Below are positions 23,366-30,778 of a stretch of 30,778 nt of DNA, in pieces. The notes beneath the pieces are model-generated. The model made no database searches, was not told the DNA's origin, and was given only the letters and a program-made list of their open reading frames with translations. The position numbers were made by a program, and so were the translations under genes. Within the stretch, counting starts at the first letter, position 1. Every line of letters starts with the position of its first letter. This DNA is from CAZBWW01 sp964496005 (GTDB lineage Bacteria; Patescibacteriota; WWE3; UBA101185; UBA10185): positions 1 through 30,778 of the forward strand of contig CAZBWW010000012.1 in the NCBI GenBank assembly GCA_964496005.1. Reading direction: 5' to 3'.

Positions 23366-23695
23366 TTATACGTGCAAAAACTTTATTTCACTTAATACAC
23401 ACGCCGTGCCAAGATGAGGGCAAGTTGAATTAATGCTATAAAAAACTGCTTTCCCTGCTTTGCGTGAGTTCAACAAACCGTGTTTTTGCATATCTTTTAG
23501 ATGGTAAGATACTGTGGGCTGAGTAAGACTTACTAGGTTAACTAACTCACTCACGGTAGCTTCGCCCTCATTTTTTAAATAAGCGTAAATTTTGTGTCTG
23601 GACGGTACTCCTAAAGACTTGAAACACTCTACGCACGGGATTAACTGACCGCTTGTAGTAACACTCTTTATTTGGCTATTTGTGGCGCTTTTCAT
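23366..23695 (-). CDS. ArsR-family regulator, candidate Fe-S or metal sensor of the suf cluster
   Basis: 109 residues with a winged helix-turn-helix: FKSLGVPSRHKIYAYL, recognition region LTQPTVSYHLKDMQKHGLL (57-75) and a wing KAGKAVFYSI. Four cysteines flank the DNA-binding core: C21 and C24 (PCVECF) and C92 and C99 (CPHLGTAC). A C-x2-C plus C-x6-C set is well suited to bind a metal or an Fe-S cluster. As first gene of the unit, 5 nt before sufC, it probably represses suf and releases when clusters are short, a role played by IscR or SufR elsewhere. This is inference from context. The start lies 9 nt after the -10, so the transcript is close to leaderless. Confidence 0.88.
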   Translation of the reverse strand: MKSATNSQIKSVTTSGQLIPCVECFKSLGVPSRHKIYAYLKNEGEATVSELVNLVSLTQPTVSYHLKDMQKHGLLNSRKAGKAVFYSINSTCPHLGTACVLSEIKFLHV

Positions 23696-23700
23696 GACGC

Positions 23701-23733
23701 ATAGATAATATTCTATATGAGTGTAGAAGTCAA
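23701..23733 (-). promoter_or_regulatory. suf promoter with overlapping operator
   Basis: On the minus strand TTGACT (23728-23733), 17 bp, TATTAT (23705-23710). An inverted repeat ATAGA-N6-TCTAT (23701-23716) covers the -10, a typical position for ArsR-family autoregulation. Confidence 0.7.
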
Positions 23734-23790
23734 CAACAATGAAGAAACTAATAATTTCGCGGTGTTAACTTAAAATATACGGATTGTGAT

Positions 23791-26700
23791 TTAAGGTCCC
23801 GGCCACGACCAGTCGCCTGAAGGTAATTTTTTGTTCAAGATCGGAGCTCTATTATCTTTATGCACACTCCGATAATTTTTCACAAACCACTCAGGAAAAT
23901 CCTTCCCTGTACAACCGAAGTCCAACTCCGGAGGATCCGCATAACATATAGTACCCGGCTGACCGCCTACCCCTCTAATTCCGGGTCCACAGGCAAAAAG
24001 CTGTAGATATTCATTAACGTTTAGCTCTTCTGCAGGCACGGCAGGAGGGTTTGGACCCTGAACAGGCGCACATGCCACAAACCTAAAATCCTGCGGATTG
24101 GTTACGCCTGCTTGTATTCCTAGTGCGCATGACAATTGCGCCTTAAAATTATTTCTTGGAACTAACACACACCCGAAATCATGCGCGTCAGCAGTACTCG
24201 CACCTGACTCTTCTAACCACATTGTCATAATCGCTACGGGATCGTTAGGTGGGTTTGTTGCCATAGCACTGTTAATTATATGGTTATAACACCTGTTAAT
24301 ATTGGCTTCCGCTTCCGGCGGTAAACCTAGTTCAAATTGTGCAAACAACTCCGCGGGCGGTTTAACATTATGCCCACCTCCGGGATCTGGTGCACCATCA
24401 CATACACTAAAGTCGTTCGGTGCACCCGGGTCGTCGCCCCCACCAACCGGGATCTCACCTACAAATTCCGGCGCATCTTTTTGGCTGTGTGACAAACCTG
24501 CAAGAGGATCCGCACCGGCTTGTAAAATACTGCCTACTTTTTCTTGCGTCGCCCCCACACCACCTTTATTTGCCCCCTGAGACGCGTATTCAGTGTCTTT
24601 TTCGTCGGTAATACCCATGTTAACTGTATAGCCTGTACCTGCAACCCTTTCTGTTTCGTATGGGCTTGCAAAGGCTCGGGATACTTCCCAAACTCCAAGC
24701 TGTGCACGATCGTAAGCGGCATCTTGTGGTGCGTAGCTTGTGGCTGCGTATTGAACTTGTAGATCGCCGGCACAAGTGTAGTATGGAACTTCATACGTAC
24801 AAGCTACTACATCTGAGGGAAATGTCGCGCACATTACATCGTAATCTTGGTCACAAGGTAGACCTGTTTTAATAATAGTACAAGACGTAGCCTTACAAGT
24901 CGCATCAGCAGCATCACATGAGCTTATCGACTCCCATCTTATACACTCTCCGGCTGGTAAATCGTCCTCATCCTGAATCCCATCCGGAAATTTATCACAC
25001 GTCGGACTGCCAGGTGGAAAAGCTACATTAGTCGGTACACCTACTGGCTCGTACACATCTTGATTTATAGTTTCACCAAATAAAAACCCGAAAATGGCAT
25101 CAAGTAAGTTTCCCCAAAAACCTTGATCAGGTAAATATTTAAAACCCGATACCCACGGATGACCCTTTCCTTGCTCATCATTGCCTGACGTAGCGATGAA
25201 ATCTTGAAAAGGCGCTTCACCTGCAGAGTCGTAGTTATTTATTGTGTTGTAGGTGTAACTACGCCAAAACTGATAATCCGACCTACCGACCCTAACAACA
25301 CCTAACCCATCGTAATCTCCTGACACCGGCTCCGCTGCATTAGCTACATTAGTACCCGTAGCAGAAGGCGTTCCAATACTTTTCTGTGCATCTGCCAAAG
25401 AAGTAGATACATTATTATATGCAGTTTCTAATCCCGGATTCATGCCCTCAGTTGCACTATAGCCAAAAGGTACATACGGATCACTTAGAAGTGCGGCTAA
25501 CGGCTTATTTTCACCAATATCATTAGATACGTCGTCATTTACGAGCATCCCAATAGCTTCAGTTGAGAATTCGGATCTTCCTGCCGGAGCCTGAGTCCTA
25601 GAAAAAGATTTTTGACTTTCTTCTACTGCTGGACGCAACCTTTCGTCACGGGTAACAAGTTCCGGATCATCATACTTTGGAATAAACGAATCACGAACTG
25701 CCTCTTGAAGATTATCTGTTTCAGCTCCTATTATTGGATCGCCAAGCAAAAATAAATATGGAAAGTAGTCACCATCTTCTCTACCATACTTATAAGGTCC
25801 TCCAGGCGCATTTTTTATGCTCACCGGAGGCTCAATGTCACTCAACATAACAGGGTTGCCATTTTCGTCCTTGCAAACCGGGGTCGTAAAATTTAATGCT
25901 CTGTCATACAGCTGCTGCCACCCACCCGGGGACATCATTGTAGCGGCAAGTGAGTAGCACGTTTTCGTATTTCGCCCATCGGATGAATCTTCGTCGACCA
26001 AAGTACCGTTACATCTTTTTATGTATTCGCACGAATCAAGTTTGTCTTCTATCGTTTCGTCGCCCATAAGCGGATCTATCTGCCCTTGAGCATAAGAACC
26101 TGCTAATTTAAACGTTTCCTGCATACTCCCCATAACATCTGTGATATCGCCTCTCCCGGGAAAACCTCTGTTACTCGGAATTACCTCAGCCGCCGGTAAA
26201 CCTTCTCCCGGTACACCGCTACATTCATCATAAACTCGATCATTTACGTAACTTTCATCAAAATTTTCTACAGCCAAAATAATGGGTTTGGTTATACCAG
26301 GAGCAATCTCGGAATGCCCCAATGTTGGAGCTTTATATGTTGTTGAGGCAGGATCATCAATTTGCTGTAACGTAGCACCCTTACCCAAACCACCTAAATC
26401 CAACGCTGAGGGTGGTCTTGGCGGTGCATCAACATTTGTTAAGTTTGACCACACCTTAAAATCCTTACTAACATACTCATGGCTTAGATCCATTTTCCAC
26501 CCATCGACAAAACTGTTCCCAACCCACACACCGATATAATTTGCGTTGTCAAAACTGTGCCCACCAGCTTTTCTAACCCCCTGGACAGCATAGTTACCAT
26601 CACCGTCTGTTGTTGTACAAGCTATTTGATCAACAAACCCATACCTATTACCTACATCTGTGTCCCACGTTCCTTGATACGTACACACTGCAGCACCACG

Positions 26701-27594
26701 GATTGGCGCGTTTGACACTTTTGCCCCTGTATCAGATTCTATGGTCGCTTTCATATTTCGAACATTACCGGTAAATAGTATAGGTACATCTGTTGGATCA
26801 GCATTGTTCACATAACAAGTACTACTTGTAACCGGAGCACCAACACCACAACCCTCAATAATACCCGAACTCATAAAAGTACCTTCATAGCCCGCCAAAC
26901 CGCATCCTTCCATGTATAAAAACTCCTCGGAATTACCTTTAATGCTGACTACAGGGGCCGGATTCCTTACACCGCTGCAAAATGTGTAAGTGTTAGGTTC
27001 ATAATACGCGGTTATTAATGCGGATGGAGCGGTTCCACAGGTTAAAGGTGAGGTATATATACCCGGAGGTATACTTAAAGTGCAGTATTTAAGTGCAGGT
27101 AAAGCTGCACTATCTATTGTGACTACTTGGTGCGGACTTTGATTCCATGATTGACCTACTGAAGAGCCGGTTGCAGGAGCCCAGAACGCAGGATTATTCG
27201 CGACACTATCACCATTAGTGTAAGGTATACAGGGGTCACTCTTGTCCAAAGTATAAAAAGCCTTATTTCCGTTATTGCAAATCGCATCTTGCCCATCCGG
27301 AGCCCAGCTGGTGTCTTCTCTTCTAAAAATACCCGACGCTCCAACATAAAGCTGTTCATAATTAGCATTTTTATACTGTCTAACCGGAGCTTCCGGACCC
27401 GGCCCACCTTCAGAAGTAAATGAAACGACCTCTCCTGTACTTAAAGTATGTGTTGGAAAATACGGTTGGGCAATAAAATCTTGTAAATCAAATGTAGGTG
27501 GGGCGGCTTCGACATGCTCGTGAAACTCACCCAAAACACTGATACAAGTAAGGTTAAATATTAAAGAGGCAGCAAATATGATGGTACGTCTCAT
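23791..27594 (-). CDS. Very large secreted Cys-rich protein with possible lysozyme-like C-terminus
   Basis: 1267 residues. An N-terminal signal peptide (RRT, then a hydrophobic core to about residue 22, possible cleavage before FHEHVEAA) and no other membrane span indicate export. The chain is Gly/Pro/Asp-rich with many scattered cysteines, so it is probably disulfide-stabilised. Around 310-400 there is a segment that looks like a carboxypeptidase-regulatory or Cna-type beta-sandwich (TTTDGDGNYAVQGVRKAG). Around 1110-1170 a helical part with CYNHIINSAM and IMTMWLEESGAS resembles the catalytic-Glu helix of lytic transglycosylases; E1128 or E1129 would be the acid. I recognise no named full-length family. 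Cell-surface attachment, host contact or wall remodelling are the likely roles. Extended -10 TGATATAAT lies 9 nt before the ATG. Confidence 0.8.
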   Translation of the reverse strand: MRRTIIFAASLIFNLTCISVLGEFHEHVEAAPPTFDLQDFIAQPYFPTHTLSTGEVVSFTSEGGPGPEAPVRQYKNANYEQLYVGASGIFRREDTSWAPDGQDAICNNGNKAFYTLDKSDPCIPYTNGDSVANNPAFWAPATGSSVGQSWNQSPHQVVTIDSAALPALKYCTLSIPPGIYTSPLTCGTAPSALITAYYEPNTYTFCSGVRNPAPVVSIKGNSEEFLYMEGCGLAGYEGTFMSSGIIEGCGVGAPVTSSTCYVNNADPTDVPILFTGNVRNMKATIESDTGAKVSNAPIRGAAVCTYQGTWDTDVGNRYGFVDQIACTTTDGDGNYAVQGVRKAGGHSFDNANYIGVWVGNSFVDGWKMDLSHEYVSKDFKVWSNLTNVDAPPRPPSALDLGGLGKGATLQQIDDPASTTYKAPTLGHSEIAPGITKPIILAVENFDESYVNDRVYDECSGVPGEGLPAAEVIPSNRGFPGRGDITDVMGSMQETFKLAGSYAQGQIDPLMGDETIEDKLDSCEYIKRCNGTLVDEDSSDGRNTKTCYSLAATMMSPGGWQQLYDRALNFTTPVCKDENGNPVMLSDIEPPVSIKNAPGGPYKYGREDGDYFPYLFLLGDPIIGAETDNLQEAVRDSFIPKYDDPELVTRDERLRPAVEESQKSFSRTQAPAGRSEFSTEAIGMLVNDDVSNDIGENKPLAALLSDPYVPFGYSATEGMNPGLETAYNNVSTSLADAQKSIGTPSATGTNVANAAEPVSGDYDGLGVVRVGRSDYQFWRSYTYNTINNYDSAGEAPFQDFIATSGNDEQGKGHPWVSGFKYLPDQGFWGNLLDAIFGFLFGETINQDVYEPVGVPTNVAFPPGSPTCDKFPDGIQDEDDLPAGECIRWESISSCDAADATCKATSCTIIKTGLPCDQDYDVMCATFPSDVVACTYEVPYYTCAGDLQVQYAATSYAPQDAAYDRAQLGVWEVSRAFASPYETERVAGTGYTVNMGITDEKDTEYASQGANKGGVGATQEKVGSILQAGADPLAGLSHSQKDAPEFVGEIPVGGGDDPGAPNDFSVCDGAPDPGGGHNVKPPAELFAQFELGLPPEAEANINRCYNHIINSAMATNPPNDPVAIMTMWLEESGASTADAHDFGCVLVPRNNFKAQLSCALGIQAGVTNPQDFRFVACAPVQGPNPPAVPAEELNVNEYLQLFACGPGIRGVGGQPGTICYADPPELDFGCTGKDFPEWFVKNYRSVHKDNRAPILNKKLPSGDWSWPGP

Positions 27595-27603
27595 AACGCC
27601 TAA

Positions 27604-27612
27604 ATTATATCA
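27604..27612 (-). promoter_or_regulatory. Extended -10 promoter of the secreted-protein gene
   Basis: TGA-TATAAT on the minus strand, 9 nt before the ATG, giving an almost leaderless mRNA. It nearly repeats the ftsH promoter context. The remaining gap to 27782 shows no further gene. Confidence 0.5.
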
Positions 27613-27782
27613 TCACATCCGGCTTCTAAACACACTTTCGCACTATTTCCACACCATAAAATCCCAAAAAATCATACATTTTTAATACTATAAATACAAT
27701 AAATACAAACGCTTCACAAAATATGACTCCAACAATAAAGTTTCGACAATAACCACCAAATATAAGTGCTATAACTGCTATA

Positions 27783-28646
27783 ATGAAAAACATGAAAAAA
27801 ATCCTGCAGAAAATAAACACATTTTTGTACGTATTCGCAAAAAGCATCTCGTCTATTGCCTATTACAAAGACATATTGCAGGTAGGAATCAGATTTTCCG
27901 GTAAATACTACATTACATTAGGAATTGTGCTCGCAATGCTTTCGGCGGGTATAACAACAATACAACTAGCCCCCGAGGCACACGACTACCTAACAACTCA
28001 AATTGCAAAACTGGCCGATAGCTACCCCACTGAACTTGAAATTAAAGTTGAAAACGGTTTGCTAAGTATGAATAGAGCTGAACCATATATAGTAAAACAA
28101 CCTGACTCAAATAATGCAAAAAGTGAAAATCTTGTTGTAGTAAGCCCGGGTGCCACTATTGACGAATATGACTCATACAACACATTTTTTTTAATAAACG
28201 AAAAGAATATCATCTACAAAGAAAATGGAAAGATTTATTCTAATCCACTTAGTGACTACCCGGATGGAGTGATAACCAAAGCTAAGGTTGCCAATTTTAT
28301 TAAAACTGGTCAAAACTTTGCAGTACTTGCTCCCATAGGAATTTTTTTAGGCCTATTTATAATCGAAGTCATTTATTATTTATTATTTAGAACAACGTAT
28401 TTACTCATTGTAGCACTTATGCTCTCTCTGGTGGGTAAATTTAGAAAAATAGGGTTTGGGTTTGCACAATACTATCAAATCGGTCTGCATACTATAACGC
28501 TTCCACTACTTGTAGACCTGGTAACAACCGCTGTTGGGGTCCCCATTGGTTTGCCGCTGTGGTTTTTCGTCTTTAACTTCTTACTTGGTGTTATTGTAGT
28601 TGGATCACTGGACGCACAAAACCCTAAAGTCATTAAAAAAATATAA
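27783..28646 (+). CDS. DUF1189-like membrane protein
   Basis: 287 residues. One membrane segment at about 42-60 is followed by a polar extracytoplasmic domain of ~115 residues (with SYPTELEIKVENGLLSMN, typical of DUF1189), then about four membrane segments between 180 and 280. DUF1189 proteins (for example YvdJ-like) are of unknown function. M1 is preceded by overlapping TATAAC/TATAAT boxes; M4 (ATG at 27792) is 7 nt after a perfect TATAAT, so a leaderless start at M4 is possible. It is divergent from the secreted-protein gene. Confidence 0.8.
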   Translation: MKNMKKILQKINTFLYVFAKSISSIAYYKDILQVGIRFSGKYYITLGIVLAMLSAGITTIQLAPEAHDYLTTQIAKLADSYPTELEIKVENGLLSMNRAEPYIVKQPDSNNAKSENLVVVSPGATIDEYDSYNTFFLINEKNIIYKENGKIYSNPLSDYPDGVITKAKVANFIKTGQNFAVLAPIGIFLGLFIIEVIYYLLFRTTYLLIVALMLSLVGKFRKIGFGFAQYYQIGLHTITLPLLVDLVTTAVGVPIGLPLWFFVFNFLLGVIVVGSLDAQNPKVIKKI

Positions 28647-28767
28647 AAGCGGCGGTTACTGGAAGGAAGCATTGAAATCTTTATGTGTGCTGTAGTAAGT
28701 GGTAAAATGTTGCAGTATAAATTACTGTCGCGTGGCTTTTAATTATTTAGGCGGTATGAGTATGTCG

Positions 28768-28796
28768 TGTGTAATTAGCAAGTAGCGCAGTATAAA
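28768..28796 (+). promoter_or_regulatory. Candidate promoter of tRNA-Asn
   Basis: TATAAA (28791-28796) twelve nt before the tRNA; TGTGTA 17 bp upstream is a weak -35. GCAGTATAAA also occurs at 28712-28721. Nothing else is recognisable between 28647 and 28807. Confidence 0.35.
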
Positions 28797-28807
28797 ATAC
28801 TAAACGG

Positions 28808-28882
28808 TCCCCTGTAGCTCAATGGTAGAGCGCCCGGCTGTTAACCGGTAGGTTGCTGGTTCGAGTCCAGCCGGGGGAGCCA
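28808..28882 (+). tRNA. tRNA-Asn(GTT)
   Basis: Acceptor TCCCCTG/CGGGGGA, anticodon loop CTGTTAA (anticodon GTT), T loop TTCGAGT, discriminator G and encoded CCA. The first pair of the anticodon stem (C27-T43) is a mismatch; otherwise it is standard. Confidence 0.96.
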
Positions 28883-28938
28883 TGTATCCTATAGTATCTG
28901 TAGGGGCTAGGCTTTGCAGACCATACTGTAATTGGAAT

Positions 28939-30015
28939 TTATCTGAAATCAGCCAATATTTTGATTAGCTCTCTATTCTCTTTTTTATTACCTACAGTAA
29001 TTCTTAAACAATTTTCAAGTAAAGAAAGATTACTGGGGTAGTTAACTAGGATTCCATTTTCTGATAGTCTTTGACTTAACAATTTAAATAGTTCGGTATC
29101 TTTAACTTTTAATAAGATAAAGTTCGCCTGCGATGGATAAGTAATTATATTTTTAGAGCCTTTAACACTTATGTAGATTTTTTCTCGCTGTATTCTCAAG
29201 CCATTAATTTGTTCTTCAAACCAATGAGTTCTTTGCTCGTACTCAATTAAATCTTTAATTGCCGAAACTGTATAAACGCTCAAATTCCATGGAACCATTA
29301 GTCTCCTTAATCTGTCGATATTCCCAGGCTTGCTAAACAATATACCGCAACGTAATCCTGCCGCATGATATGCCTTTGACATAGTCCTAAGAACTATTAC
29401 ATTCTCATAGTCGTCTATTAAGTTCAACATATTTTCTTCAGCGAACTCTGCATAAGCTTCGTCCACAACGAAAAGAGAAGTGTTATGTTTTTCTAAAAGT
29501 TCCTTTAGAGTATCTTTCTTGACGACAGTACCTGTTGGATTGTTGGGTGTAGTAAGAAAAATTATAGAGTAATCTTTTATTGTACCTAAATCTTCGGGAA
29601 CAAACTGGTAGTTATTATCCAAATCCCAAGTCTTATAAGTTATTTTATGAGTCTTACAATAATGTTCATAAAGAACAAATGAAGGACGTAAGATTATAAT
29701 ATCTCCGAGAACTTGATTACCAAAATAGTCTAGTAATAGGGTAATGAAACTACTTGAGCCAGGACCTACTAAAATATTCTCAGGACTCTGCTTTTGCCAC
29801 TCTGAAATACTAATAATCAAAGATGAATAATATGGCTCGGAATATCTATTAACTTTAATAGCACTCAGATTTTTTACAATTTCTTCAACAAGGTTCTCCG
29901 GAACGTTCATAGGCATTTCATTGAGATTTAGTTTGGAACTTATTTTGGATAAGGAGACTTTAGGCACAGGAGCTTTGTCCAAGTGATTAAAGTATTTTTC
30001 TAGAAATATACTCAT
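28939..30015 (-). CDS. HisC-like PLP aminotransferase (fold type I)
   Basis: 358 residues, histidinol-phosphate aminotransferase group. LNLNEMPMNVPE (30-41) replaces the usual NENPLG motif. TPNNPTG (156-162), D185 in VVDEAYAEF, the PLP lysine K214 in RTMSKAYHAAGLRCG, and the substrate-carboxylate Arg in LRITVG near the C-terminus are in place. Such enzymes transaminate histidinol phosphate or related amino compounds; the CobD decarboxylases are close relatives. No other histidine-biosynthesis gene is present here, so the substrate is open. The start codon overlaps the methyltransferase stop (ATGA), implying coupled translation and a joint pathway. Confidence 0.85.
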   Translation of the reverse strand: MSIFLEKYFNHLDKAPVPKVSLSKISSKLNLNEMPMNVPENLVEEIVKNLSAIKVNRYSEPYYSSLIISISEWQKQSPENILVGPGSSSFITLLLDYFGNQVLGDIIILRPSFVLYEHYCKTHKITYKTWDLDNNYQFVPEDLGTIKDYSIIFLTTPNNPTGTVVKKDTLKELLEKHNTSLFVVDEAYAEFAEENMLNLIDDYENVIVLRTMSKAYHAAGLRCGILFSKPGNIDRLRRLMVPWNLSVYTVSAIKDLIEYEQRTHWFEEQINGLRIQREKIYISVKGSKNIITYPSQANFILLKVKDTELFKLLSQRLSENGILVNYPSNLSLLENCLRITVGNKKENRELIKILADFR

Positions 30016-30776
30016 TCAGATTTAAGTATAAACAAATAGGTATTTGGCACACCAAAGTCCACCTGTTCAACTAGGGTTAAACCCGAATTTTCAAACTGTT
30101 CATTATAATAATCGAGTGTAAAAAGTTCAATACCTCTCATAACATGAAGCAATTCATAACCCATTGTAAAAACAGGCATAGTCTCACTTGTGTAATCAAC
30201 GTCACTTTTACAGGTATCAGCAAACAAAAAGTACTTAGCATTTGGAAATGCGCTTCTTAAATTTTTGAATAGAGAGCCTCTAATTTTATTAATGTTGAAT
30301 AAATCATGTAGCATCATAAAGCTTGTAACAAACTCTACTTCCTCTAGTTCTTTATATGGCTTTTCTAAGGTTTCAAAAACGTTCTCACAAATTAAATCTA
30401 ATCGATTCTCCAGACCATTTTCCTTAGTTAACCTCTTCGCTACCTCTATTGCAGCGGGATTAATATCTATCCCGACTCCATTTAGGCTAGCATCATTCTT
30501 AAGTAACCCTATTAATCTACCTGCGTTACCACAACCAAGGTCGGCAACACAACCGAAATCATACTTTCCAATAATTTCAGTGAAAATGTCTTTCATAAGA
30601 CCTTGGTTTGCTTCGTCCGATCCTATAGCCACAAAGTTACCTCTTATATAGTTCCCATAGCTAGTTTCTGGATTTTTTAAGAATGTGTCCATTTCTTCGA
30701 ATAAAGGGGAATAACCGCCAATTGCCCAAGTAAAGAATCCGCGGTTCTTATATACATCATTACCTAATTCAGTCAA
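30012..30776 (-). CDS. Class I SAM-dependent methyltransferase, probably cut by the window edge
   Basis: 254 residues from a TTG next to the window end; the frame is still open, so the true N-terminus may lie outside. Motif I is VADLGCGNAGRL (77-88), followed by VGIDINPAAI (motif II acidic end) and a post-motif SFMMLHDLFN. The N-terminal region FTWAIGGYSPLFEEM probably caps the active site, as in small-molecule methyltransferases. It overlaps the aminotransferase by 4 nt, so both probably modify the same small molecule. Substrate unknown. By eye, both genes are richer in A and T than the housekeeping genes, which may point to transfer. Confidence 0.82.
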   Translation of the reverse strand: MTELGNDVYKNRGFFTWAIGGYSPLFEEMDTFLKNPETSYGNYIRGNFVAIGSDEANQGLMKDIFTEIIGKYDFGCVADLGCGNAGRLIGLLKNDASLNGVGIDINPAAIEVAKRLTKENGLENRLDLICENVFETLEKPYKELEEVEFVTSFMMLHDLFNINKIRGSLFKNLRSAFPNAKYFLFADTCKSDVDYTSETMPVFTMGYELLHVMRGIELFTLDYYNEQFENSGLTLVEQVDFGVPNTYLFILKSE

Positions 30777-30778
30777 AT

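Noticed and set aside
24098..24872. Plus-strand and alternate minus-strand frames within the secreted-protein gene
   Set aside because: They are shadows of the long coding frame, with no start signals or recognisable protein features.
27626..27847. A 73-codon hydrophobic minus-strand frame
   Set aside because: It overlaps the start of the DUF1189-like gene and the divergent promoter region; the hydrophobicity comes from AT-rich sequence.

Overview
The window looks like a piece of chromosome from a Patescibacteria (Candidate Phyla Radiation) bacterium. I base this on a 23S rRNA gene carrying group I introns with LAGLIDADG endonucleases, a stand-alone 5'-3' exonuclease, many genes that lack a Shine-Dalgarno and start almost at the predicted transcription start, and small lineage-restricted protein families. 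UGA is used as a normal stop (ftsH, the edge methyltransferase), which argues against the UGA=Gly lineages. I cannot assign a finer lineage from sequence alone.

Layout. 1-4.65 kb (minus strand): 23S rRNA (its 3' end is outside the window), interrupted at E. coli positions 2500 and 1951 by two related group I introns, and preceded by tRNA-Ala; no 16S lies upstream of the tRNA. 4.8-10 kb (minus): a housekeeping run trpS - ftsH - 5'-3' exonuclease - yvcK/glmR. 10-11.8 kb: three small Cys/His-rich paralogues with well-formed promoters, Shine-Dalgarnos and terminators, tRNA-Met(CAT) and an orphan gene. 11.8-14.7 kb: a HEFTH putative metallopeptidase, initiator tRNA, a FtsB/DivIC protein, a Xer-like recombinase with changed catalytic residues and a small membrane protein. 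14.8-16.5 kb (plus): two paralogous proteins of unknown function with matching leaderless promoters. 16.5-17.1 kb: tRNA-Ile(UAU) and hpf. 17.2-23.7 kb (minus): a SUF Fe-S assembly cluster, ArsR-type regulator - sufC - sufB (with intein) - [plus-strand tRNA-like element and terminator] - sufD - sufS - sufU - DUF1858 protein. 23.8-27.6 kb: a 1267-residue secreted Cys-rich protein. 27.8-28.9 kb (plus): a DUF1189-like membrane protein and tRNA-Asn. 28.9-30.8 kb (minus): an overlapping methyltransferase and HisC-like aminotransferase, cut by the window edge.

How the genes work together. SufS takes sulfur from cysteine, SufU accepts or relays it, and SufBCD is the assembly scaffold with its ATPase; the Cys-rich ArsR protein at the head of the cluster is the obvious candidate sensor. 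Three LAGLIDADG elements (two introns, one intein) sit in very conserved sites of essential genes. The strongest candidates for undescribed biology are the tRNA-like element inside the suf cluster, whose anticodon-arm strands are both complementary to segments just downstream; the divergent initiator tRNA; the leaderless paralogue pair; and the Cys/His-rich trio.
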